NCBI GenBank assembly: GCA_027488415.1
Contig: JAIYBS010000148.1
Span: 1 to 5,754, forward strand
Source of the DNA: Planctomycetaceae bacterium
Lineage (GTDB): Bacteria; Planctomycetota; Phycisphaerae; Phycisphaerales; SM1A02
Reading direction: 5' to 3'
DNA length: 5,754 nucleotides
A program made the position numbers and the translations under genes. This document shows, in pieces, positions 1 through 5,434 of this stretch. Under the pieces are notes generated by a model, which did no database searches, had not been told where the DNA came from, and saw only the letters and a program-made list of their open reading frames with translations. How positions within the stretch are numbered: position 1 is the stretch's first letter; each line of letters opens with the position of its first letter.

Positions 1-1
1 C

Positions 2-862
2 GCCGGCGAGGCGAGCCAGGCGTGGGTCGGCACGACGAAGGACGCCCGCCCGCGCGAGGCCGTCGCCGCGACGCGGGGCATGGTGCTCGCGTTCGACGGT
101 CGCGTGGTTCCCGCGTACTACTCGAGCACCTGCGGCGGCACGCCCGCGAACGCGGCACGCGCGCTCACGCGCAACCCGAACCACGACATCGCGCCGCTCG
201 CCGGCGGCTCGAGGCCGCAGCCGCGCCGCGACTGCTGCGCCGACGCCCCGCGGTACGAGTGGTCGCAGTCGTTCGCCGTCTCCTCCGTCTGCTCGCAGCT
301 GCGGCGCTGGGCCGCGGACATGGTCGCCGCCCGCGACGAGCGCACCGAGCGCGCGATGCCCGAGCCCGCGGTCGCCTCGCGCGTGCCCGCCGCCCCGGGC
401 GCCGCGCAGGACGCCCCCGTGCCGCTCGCGGCGCAGGCGCCGCGCACGGCGCCCGCGCCCGCCGTCGCGGAGATCGCCGCCGACGCCCCGCTCGACGAGC
501 TCGTCGGGATCCAGTCGTTCCGCGCGATCGAGGTCATCGCCTCGAACGCCGCGGGACGCCCCGAGCGCGTCCGGCTCGTGGAGGCGTCGGGACGGCCGCT
601 CGAGATGCGCGCCGAGGACTTCCGGCGGGCGCTGAACTACGCAGCCGAGGGGCAGCCCGCCCCGAAGGACCGGCTCTTCAGCAGCCACCTCCTCTCGGCG
701 CGCGTCGCCGGCGGGAAGGTCGAGTTCACGGGCCGCGGGTTCGGCCACGGCGTCGGCATGTGCCAGTACGGCGCGCAGTCGCTCGCGAAGCGGGGTATGG
801 ACGCGCTCGGCATCCTGCGGACCTACTATCCCGGTGCGTCGGTGGTCCGCGCCTACAGGTGA
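2..862 (+). CDS. SpoIID/LytB domain protein, C-terminal part (5' end outside window)
   Basis: The frame is open from base 2 to the TGA at 860-862, giving 286 visible residues; the true start lies upstream. Visible residues 19-46 carry the SpoIID pattern of an Ala-Thr-Arg-Gly turn, an AYYSSTCGG cysteine motif and a following TPANA. Residues near 77-90 hold DCCADAPRYEW, the usual second cysteine region. The C-terminus has the family signature GRGFGHGVGMCQYGAQSLA (visible residues 244-262) and the closing ILRTYYPGASV. SpoIID proteins are lytic transglycosylases that cleave glycan strands lacking stem peptides; LytB-type relatives act on the wall outside sporulation. The catalytic Glu region should lie N-terminal and is not visible. 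An Ala/Pro-rich stretch at about residues 118-164 (bases 353-493) looks like a flexible linker inserted between the cysteine region and the C-terminal part. Riboflavin synthase follows after 21 bases. An ATG at base 80 lies inside the conserved domain, so it is not the start. Family assignment is secure; physiological role is inferred. Confidence 0.93.
   Translation, partial: AGEASQAWVGTTKDARPREAVAATRGMVLAFDGRVVPAYYSSTCGGTPANAARALTRNPNHDIAPLAGGSRPQPRRDCCADAPRYEWSQSFAVSSVCSQLRRWAADMVAARDERTERAMPEPAVASRVPAAPGAAQDAPVPLAAQAPRTAPAPAVAEIAADAPLDELVGIQSFRAIEVIASNAAGRPERVRLVEASGRPLEMRAEDFRRALNYAAEGQPAPKDRLFSSHLLSARVAGGKVEFTGRGFGHGVGMCQYGAQSLAKRGMDALGILRTYYPGASVVRAYR
353..493 (+). other. Ala/Pro-rich low-complexity linker within the SpoIID protein
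   Basis: These bases encode roughly 47 residues dominated by Ala and Pro, with repeated AP and PA steps and only a few hydrophobic residues. The segment separates the cysteine-containing middle of the SpoIID domain from its GHGVGM C-terminal part. It has no motif I recognise and is read as a disordered spacer or surface insertion. The reading frame stays intact through it. Confidence 0.6.
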
Positions 863-883
863 GCGCGCCGCCCCCGCGACACC

Positions 884-1504
884 ATGTTCACCGGCATCAT
901 CGAGCACCAGGGACGGATCTCCTCCGTGCACCCGCAACCGTGGGGCGCGCGGCTCGAGGTCGATCCCGCCGGCTGGTCCCACGTGCCGGGCGACGGCGAC
1001 TCGATCGCGGTGAACGGCTGCTGCCTGACCGTGGTCGGCACGCCGGCGCGCGGCGAGCCGCTCCGCTTCGACGTGATCCCGCAGACGCTGTCGCTGACCA
1101 CCGTCGGCTCGCTTCGGGTGGGTGACCTCGTGAACCTCGAGCACGCCGCGACGGCGTCGACGCTCCTCGGCGGCCACCTCGTGCAGGGGCACGTCGACGG
1201 CGTCGGCGAGGTGCTGTCGGTCTCGACCGCGGGCGGCGAGTGGCGCACGCGCATCGCCGCGCCGTCGTCGGTGGCGCCGTACCTCGTCGAGCGCGGCAGC
1301 GTGGCGGTGGACGGCGTCAGCCTGACGCTCGCGGCCGTCGGCGGCGGGTGGTTCGAGGTGACGCTGATCCCGGCGACGCTCGCCAAGACGACGCTGCGCG
1401 ACCGCGCCGCGGGCAGCCGCGTCAACCTCGAGGCGGACGCGCTCGCGAAGATGGTGGCGGAGCAGGTTCGGCGAGCGATGGCGGCGGCATCGCCACGCCC
1501 ATGA
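884..1504 (+). CDS. ribE: Riboflavin synthase alpha chain
   Basis: Complete 206-residue protein, the usual length. It catalyses the dismutation of two 6,7-dimethyl-8-ribityllumazine molecules to riboflavin and 5-amino-6-ribitylamino-uracil, the last step of riboflavin synthesis, as a cytosolic trimer. The two lumazine-binding barrels are visible. The first holds MFTGIIE at residues 1-7, SIAVNGCCLTV at 40-50 and VNLEHA at 83-88. The second holds GGHLVQGHVDGVGEV at 96-110, GSVAVDGVSLTL at 138-149, LIPATLAKTTL at 161-171 and VNLEADALAKMVAEQ at 180-194. The start at MFTGIIE is fixed by the family N-terminus, although no Shine-Dalgarno sequence is seen in the 21-base gap; the nearest AGGTGA lies in the preceding stop region, about 21 bases away. 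The last 83 bases overlap the 3' end of the convergent LemA-type gene. The symbol ribC is used for the same enzyme in some species. Confidence 0.97.
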   Translation: MFTGIIEHQGRISSVHPQPWGARLEVDPAGWSHVPGDGDSIAVNGCCLTVVGTPARGEPLRFDVIPQTLSLTTVGSLRVGDLVNLEHAATASTLLGGHLVQGHVDGVGEVLSVSTAGGEWRTRIAAPSSVAPYLVERGSVAVDGVSLTLAAVGGGWFEVTLIPATLAKTTLRDRAAGSRVNLEADALAKMVAEQVRRAMAAASPRP

Positions 1505-2717
1505 CCCGCGCGACGGTCCCCTCGGGGAACGTCGACAGCCGCTCGAGGAGCGCCTTCCTGCTCTCGATCTCGAACTTCCGCGACTCCGCGATGCGCGACT
1601 CCGTGTCCGCGAGCTGCCGCTGCAGCGAGAGGAACGCCTGGTCCGCCGTGAGCGAGGGATAGGCCTCCGCCAGGATCCGCAGGATGCCCTGCGACGCGGC
1701 GCCCGCGCGCAGCTCGGCCACCGCGCGCTGCACGCTCGACTCGTGCGCCGCGGTGCCCTTGGTGACCGCGACGAGGTTCGGGATCAGGTCCGCGCGCCGC
1801 TTCAGCTGGACGTCGACGAGCGACGCGGCGCGCTCCCACCGCGTCCGGACGCGGACCGCGCCGTTTCGCACGATGCCGACCCAGATCGCGCCGACCACGG
1901 CGGTCCATGCCGCGAGCCCGAAGACCGCCGCGATCGCGATCGCGACCCCGTCCGCGCCGGGCGCGAGGCCGGCGACGAGCCGCGCGAGTCCCGCGCCCGC
2001 CGCCGCCGCGCACGCCGTGCCGAGGACCAGGCCCACGACCGCGATCGCGCGCGCGCCGGAGAGGTGCGAGGACTCGCCGGAGAGCGAGATCATGAAGATG
2101 CCCTCCTCGCCGCCCGCGCCGAGCTCGAGCGTGTCGCCGCCCGACGACGGACGCGCGTTCGCCATCACCCACGCCTTGCTGCCGACCGGCACCGCGACCT
2201 CGGTGAACGATCGCACGCCCGTGCTCCCGGACACGACGCGGCCGGGCGCGTGCGTGTCGTAGAGCGGGTGGCCGCGCGAGACCTGCTCGCTGAAGGTGGT
2301 CCGCGGCGTCCACGACGCGCCCTTCGATCGCACGACGATCGAGCCCGTCTCGTCGGCGAGGACGAAGTCCATCGTCGCGTCGCCCGAGGCGACGACGTCG
2401 CTCCCGTGGCGCACGCGAGTGCGGGTCCTTCCCTTGGAGTCCCGGTAGGTCTCGGTGCGGCGCCAGTGCTCGCGCACGCTCCACGAGTAGTGCACCGACG
2501 GGATCCCGCTCAGCGTCGCCCGCGGCGCGTCGTCGCGGCGGACGGTGCCGGCCGTCTCGACGAGGCCGACGAAGATCCCGAGCACCGGCGTGTGCGGCAC
2601 GTCCTTCAGGAGCCGCGCGAAGCGCCACCAGTGCCACCACATCCACAGGAAGAGCAGGGCGGGCACCGCCGCGGCGAGGAACTCCGGCCCGGGAAGCTGG
2701 CCCCCGTGGTCGCTCAC
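1422..2717 (-). CDS. Membrane protein with N-terminal GIDE/BAM-like domain and C-terminal LemA domain
   Basis: 431 residues from a GTG start at 2715-2717. A Trp-rich hydrophobic segment (about residues 13-31) is a likely membrane anchor. Residues about 43-220 resemble the GIDE/BAM ('beside a membrane') domain found with the RING domain in MULAN/MAPL: GIPSVHYSW near 71-79, DFVLADETGSIVVRSKGA near 117-134, VGSKAWVMANA near 178-188, and FMISLSGESSHL near 208-219. No RING or other zinc motif is present, so ubiquitin-ligase activity is not implied. Two further hydrophobic segments fall at about 223-249 and 257-283. Residues about 284-407 match LemA: VDVQLKRRADLIPNLVAVTKG (301-321), AAHE (323-326), EAYPSLTADQAFLSLQRQL (351-369), DTESRIAESR (371-380) and TFPEG. 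The usual YN motifs of LemA are replaced here (KFEIESRKALLERL). The final ~25 residues are Pro/Ser-rich and encoded opposite ribE. It is the last gene of the operon; its GTGA start overlaps the phosphatase stop. Biochemical function is unknown. Confidence 0.87.
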   Translation of the reverse strand: MSDHGGQLPGPEFLAAAVPALLFLWMWWHWWRFARLLKDVPHTPVLGIFVGLVETAGTVRRDDAPRATLSGIPSVHYSWSVREHWRRTETYRDSKGRTRTRVRHGSDVVASGDATMDFVLADETGSIVVRSKGASWTPRTTFSEQVSRGHPLYDTHAPGRVVSGSTGVRSFTEVAVPVGSKAWVMANARPSSGGDTLELGAGGEEGIFMISLSGESSHLSGARAIAVVGLVLGTACAAAAGAGLARLVAGLAPGADGVAIAIAAVFGLAAWTAVVGAIWVGIVRNGAVRVRTRWERAASLVDVQLKRRADLIPNLVAVTKGTAAHESSVQRAVAELRAGAASQGILRILAEAYPSLTADQAFLSLQRQLADTESRIAESRKFEIESRKALLERLSTFPEGTVARVMGVAMPPPSLAEPAPPPSSRARPPRG

Positions 2718-3958
2718 CGGCCCTCGGGCTCCCGCACGCGCTCGACGACGAGCAGCGTGATGTCGTCGGCCTGGTGGACGCTGCCGAACTGCATGTCGAT
2801 GCGCCGGCCCACCTGCTCGACGATCGCCGAGGCCGAGGGTGCCGAGCGCACCGCGATGAACTCGTCGAGGTACCGCTTCGACGGCAGCCGCGCGTGGCGC
2901 GTGCCCGACGGGTCGCCTGGGAACGCCTGCTCGAAGCCGTCGGAGTGCAGCAGGAGCCGATCGCCCGGCTCGAGCCGGAAGTCCGCGTCGGGGTACTGCT
3001 CGCCCTCGAACACGCCGAGCAGCCCGCCGCCGGCGTCGATGGTGTCGAGCTCGCCGTCCGCGCGCAGGATGACCGGCGGCGGGTGGCCGGCGCTCGAGAT
3101 GCGCGCCGCGCCCGTCTCGGTGTCGATGACGCAGTAGATCGCCGTCGCGAAGCGGGTGGTCCGCCCCTGGTGGCGGATCATTTCGGCGTTGATGCGCGCG
3201 AGCGCCTCGCCGGGCGGGACGAGGCGGTAGCTGCCCTTGCCGACCTCCTTGGTGGGCAGGCCGCGGCAGATCACCATCGTGAGGAGCGCCGCGGGGACGC
3301 CGTGCCCCACGGCGTCCGCGATGAAGACGCCGACGTGGCGCTCGTCGATCCGCACCACGTCGTAGATGTCGCCGGAGACGTAGCTCGCCGGACGCCAGAA
3401 GGCGTCGACGCGGATCGAGCCGACCGCGGGGAAGTCGCGGGGCAGGAACTCGCGCTGCACCTGCGCGGCGAGCTGGAGCTCCTCCTGCATGCGCGCGATC
3501 TCGCTGCGGAGCCCGCCGGTGAAGCGCGTCGCGATCGCGAGCTCGCGGCCGAGCCGGTCGACCTCGTGCTGCCGGCCCGCCATCCCGCGGACCACCGCGG
3601 CGATCGTCGCGTCGTCCGCGTCGATCGGCTCCACCGCCACGCCGGGCGACGGCGCGCGGCGCCCCTGCGCGTCGACGAGCATGAGCACGCCGATGCGCGA
3701 CTCCTCGGCCGCGTCGAGGAGCTCGGAGAGCCCCTGCGGGACGTCCCGCGAGTCCATCAGCACCGCGAGCACCGTGGTTCCGTCGAGTACCGCCGCGGCC
3801 CCGCCGCCGAGCGGCACCGCCGCGGCGCGCGCGCCGGGGGCCACCAGCGCGGGCAGCGCCGCCGCGAGGCGTTCCGCGCGCGGGAGGCAGTGCTCGGTCG
3901 CGGCAAGCGTGATCGTCGTCGCCCGGGTCTCGCCGCGTCCGCCGGACGTCGCGGTCAT
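2714..3958 (-). CDS. SpoIIE-type PP2C serine/threonine phosphatase with coiled-coil linker
   Basis: 414 residues. This family (RsbU/SpoIIE) dephosphorylates phosphoserine or phosphothreonine on regulators such as anti-sigma-factor antagonists. Residues about 15-120 are a poorly conserved alpha/beta-looking region with VLAVLMDSRDVP and IGVLMLVDAQG strands, perhaps a degenerate receiver-like sensor module; no clear phospho-acceptor pattern is seen. Residues about 127-175 form a heptad-rich coiled coil ending in LAAQVQREFLP. The catalytic domain runs from about 180 to the end, with metal-binding acidic motifs SGDIYD (Asp197), ADAVGHG (Asp215), SSAGHPPP (288-295), LLHSDGFE (Asp340) and QADDITLLV (Asp398/Asp399). 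All expected acidic positions are present, so it should be active. The ATG lies in an ATGA overlap with the DUF192 stop (3955-3958), with a weak GAAGG upstream. Its TGA overlaps the GTG of the LemA-type gene. The open frame continues far upstream to 5062, but that part shadows other genes. No partner anti-sigma or STAS gene is in the window, so its target is unknown. Confidence 0.92.
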   Translation of the reverse strand: MTATSGGRGETRATTITLAATEHCLPRAERLAAALPALVAPGARAAAVPLGGGAAAVLDGTTVLAVLMDSRDVPQGLSELLDAAEESRIGVLMLVDAQGRRAPSPGVAVEPIDADDATIAAVVRGMAGRQHEVDRLGRELAIATRFTGGLRSEIARMQEELQLAAQVQREFLPRDFPAVGSIRVDAFWRPASYVSGDIYDVVRIDERHVGVFIADAVGHGVPAALLTMVICRGLPTKEVGKGSYRLVPPGEALARINAEMIRHQGRTTRFATAIYCVIDTETGAARISSAGHPPPVILRADGELDTIDAGGGLLGVFEGEQYPDADFRLEPGDRLLLHSDGFEQAFPGDPSGTRHARLPSKRYLDEFIAVRSAPSASAIVEQVGRRIDMQFGSVHQADDITLLVVERVREPEGR

Positions 3959-4452
3959 CGCAGCGCCGCCTTCAGCGCCTTCGCGTCGATCGCGACCTTC
4001 TGCGACGTCGCGAGCTTCAGCTCCGCCGCGCGGCCGGCGCGCAGCTCGATCGCGTACTGCGCTGGCGACACGCTCGAGTAGCGCGGCAGCCGCGCCTCGT
4101 ACGCGAACAGCGACTCGCCCTCGCGGCGCAGCGGCTCCTTGCGCATCGTGTGGATCGCGGTGACGTAGCCCATCGGGTCGAGGTAGACGATGTCCATGTC
4201 CGTCACGCAGTCCTTCATCCAGAAGCCGCGCATCTCGGAGTTGGGGAAGACGAACACCATGCCGCCGTCGACCGGGATGTCCGCGACGCCGCCGAGCCCG
4301 CGCGTTCGGGTCGCGTCGCTCGAGCTCACGGTGAGCGAGAACTGCTGGCCGGCGATCGTGGCCTTCCACGTCCCGCCGTCCTTGAGCCCGGCGGGCTCGC
4401 ACGCGATGCACGCGACGGCGGGAAGTGCGGCGATCAGGAACCGTGGAGCCAT
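3955..4452 (-). CDS. DUF192 family protein, probable exported lipoprotein
   Basis: 165 residues. DUF192 is a small conserved family of unknown biochemical function, often exported. The N-terminus MAPRFLIAALPAVACIACEP is a short positively charged then hydrophobic segment ending in two cysteines, Cys15 and Cys18, read as a signal peptide with a lipobox-like site; neither cysteine fits the strict lipobox, so lipidation is tentative. The domain follows: FSLTVSSSDATRTRGLGG (38-55), DGGMVFVFP (62-70), RGFWMKDC (75-82), DMDIVYLD (85-92), a Tyr-Ser-Ser-Val near 125-128, and YAIELRAG (133-140). FWMKDC corresponds to the usual FWMKNT. The start at 4450-4452 has a good Shine-Dalgarno AAAGGT seven bases upstream, which favours it over the in-frame ATG at 4504-4506. 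It overlaps the end of the gluQ-like gene by 19 bases and its TGA overlaps the phosphatase ATG, so it sits mid-operon. Confidence 0.92.
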   Translation of the reverse strand: MAPRFLIAALPAVACIACEPAGLKDGGTWKATIAGQQFSLTVSSSDATRTRGLGGVADIPVDGGMVFVFPNSEMRGFWMKDCVTDMDIVYLDPMGYVTAIHTMRKEPLRREGESLFAYEARLPRYSSVSPAQYAIELRAGRAAELKLATSQKVAIDAKALKAALR

Positions 4453-5408
4453 GCGACCGACCTTTCGTCGAGGCGCGGCGGCGAGACGGTCGCGCGCGCG
4501 TGCCATCGCCGCAGGATATTCGGCTCCACCAACGCGCGGAACGCGTCCGGGTCGAGCGGCTCCGGGCGCTCGACCGCGCCGATCCATCCGGCGACCAGCC
4601 CGCGGACCCGCGCCGGATCGACCCCTGCCGCCCGGAGCGAGGCGAGCGAGCGCGCGCCGTCGCGCTTGGCCATGCGCCGGCCGTCCGCCTCGAGCGCCAG
4701 CGGGAGGTGCCACCAGCGGGGCGGCTCGTGGCCGAGCGCGCGGTGGACGATCGACTGGATCGCCGCCGACGGCAGCAGGTCGTCGCCGCGGACGACGTCG
4801 GTGACGCCCTGCGCGATGTCGTCGACGGTGACGGCGAGCTGGTAGGCGGGGAATCCCGCCTTCGTCCAGACGATCGGGTCGCCCGAGTCGCGCGCCGGGT
4901 CGAAGGTGTGCGCGCCCGCGACCTCGTCCTCGACGCCGACCGCGCCGGGCTCGATGCGGAGCCGGTGGTTGACGTCGCGCCGGCGGAAGCACCACGCGCC
5001 GGGGTCCGTCGGGCGCAGCGACGCTGGGAAGGGCGCGGGGGCGTCGGCCGCGTGCGGCGCACCGAGCGCGAGCGACGCCTCGCGCACCTCGCTCCGCGAG
5101 TGCGGGCTCTCGTAGACGAGACCGAGGCCGGCGAGCCGCTCCATCGCCTTCGCGAACGCGTCGAGACGCTCGCTCTGGCGCACCACGGGGCCGTCGTGGT
5201 CGATGCCGAGCCAGGCGAGGACGTCCTCGGTGGCGGTGTCGCCCGCGGCCTGCGCGCGGTCGCGGTCGAGGTCCTCGATCCGGAGCACGAGGCGCCAGCC
5301 GAGGTTTCGCGCGAGCGCCCAGTTCACGAGGAACGTGCAGGCGTTCCCGAGGTGGAGCGGTCCCGTCGGGGACGGCGCGATGCGCGAGCAGCGGGGCGTC
5401 CGTTGCAT
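4434..5408 (-). CDS. gluQ: Glutamyl-Q tRNA(Asp) synthetase-like protein lacking the zinc motif
   Basis: 324 residues from the ATG at 5406-5408. It is a class I synthetase catalytic core without an anticodon-binding domain, the size and layout of GluQ-RS, which attaches glutamate to queuosine at position 34 of tRNA(Asp). The HIGH region is APSPTGPLHLGNACTFLVNW (11-30), with RIEDLDRDRA at 43-52. The distal core AYQLAVTVDDIAQGVTDVVRGDDLL (188-212) is typical, and the KMSKS equivalent is RMAKRDG (245-251). In GluQ-RS a CxC...Y...C zinc site normally follows the 'gL.Y' position; here the stretch reads GLVYESPHSRSEV and later APFPASLRP, with no cysteine at any expected ligand position. Zinc-less members of the family exist, but substrate identity is less certain than usual. 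An in-frame ATG at 5439-5441 would add 11 residues; it overlaps the divergent start and is less likely. Loss of the editing or anticodon region is not a frameshift, since the C-terminus closes normally. First gene of the operon. Confidence 0.88.
   Translation of the reverse strand: MQRTPRCSRIAPSPTGPLHLGNACTFLVNWALARNLGWRLVLRIEDLDRDRAQAAGDTATEDVLAWLGIDHDGPVVRQSERLDAFAKAMERLAGLGLVYESPHSRSEVREASLALGAPHAADAPAPFPASLRPTDPGAWCFRRRDVNHRLRIEPGAVGVEDEVAGAHTFDPARDSGDPIVWTKAGFPAYQLAVTVDDIAQGVTDVVRGDDLLPSAAIQSIVHRALGHEPPRWWHLPLALEADGRRMAKRDGARSLASLRAAGVDPARVRGLVAGWIGAVERPEPLDPDAFRALVEPNILRRWHARATVSPPRLDERSVAWLHGS
4460..4465 (-). promoter_or_regulatory. Shine-Dalgarno site of the DUF192 gene
   Basis: Read on the minus strand this is AAAGGT, seven bases before the ATG at 4450-4452. 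It is the clearest ribosome binding site in the window and selects the 4452 start over the in-frame ATG at 4506. It lies inside the 3' end of the gluQ-like gene, consistent with internal re-initiation in an operon. Confidence 0.65.
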
Positions 5409-5416
5409 GGCGGAAG

Positions 5417-5422
5417 GGTATA
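5417..5422 (-). promoter_or_regulatory. Possible -10 element of the gluQ-led operon
   Basis: On the minus strand the hexamer reads TATACC, ending eight bases before the ATG at 5408, so transcription would begin at or within a base or two of the start codon. No convincing -35 is seen at 16-18 bases. With no Shine-Dalgarno before this ATG, a leaderless transcript is a reasonable reading. This is a short AT-rich island in GC-rich sequence and rests on pattern alone. Confidence 0.35.
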
Positions 5423-5424
5423 GT
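5419..5424 (+). promoter_or_regulatory. Possible -10 element of the dehydratase gene
   Basis: TATAGT differs from the TATAAT consensus at one base and ends ten bases before the ATG at 5435, placing the expected start of transcription about 3-4 bases ahead of the codon. No good -35 is at proper spacing; TTGCAT at 5403-5408 is only ten bases away. It shares four bases with the minus-strand candidate, so the two would compete for polymerase. Confidence 0.4.
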
Positions 5425-5434
5425 CGCCGTACGA

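Noticed and set aside
22..1125. Long open frame on the plus strand across SpoIID and riboflavin synthase
   Set aside because: Its product is Arg-rich low-complexity sequence with no motif, and it is out of frame with two well-recognised proteins; a GC-rich shadow.
1475..1493. Six-base inverted repeat (GCGATG / CATCGC, seven-base loop) near the end of ribE as a terminator
   Set aside because: The stem is short, has no T-run, lies inside coding sequence on both strands and is expected by chance at this GC content.
853..2646. 597-codon open frame on the minus strand opposite ribE and alongside the LemA-type gene
   Set aside because: The product is Arg/Ala-rich without family motifs, while the alternative frame gives a clear LemA domain.
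1743..4081. Long plus-strand open frames opposite the LemA-type and phosphatase genes
   Set aside because: They are Arg/Asp/His-rich antisense shadows, common at this GC content, with no recognisable domain.
3959..5062. Upstream in-frame extension of the phosphatase gene
   Set aside because: The extension is Arg/Ser-rich shadow of DUF192 and the gluQ-like gene; the ATG in the ATGA overlap fits the operon and the protein family.
5403..5408. TTGCAT as a -35 element for the dehydratase gene
   Set aside because: It is only ten bases from the TATAGT hexamer, too close for a sigma-70-type promoter, and it includes the gluQ-like start codon.
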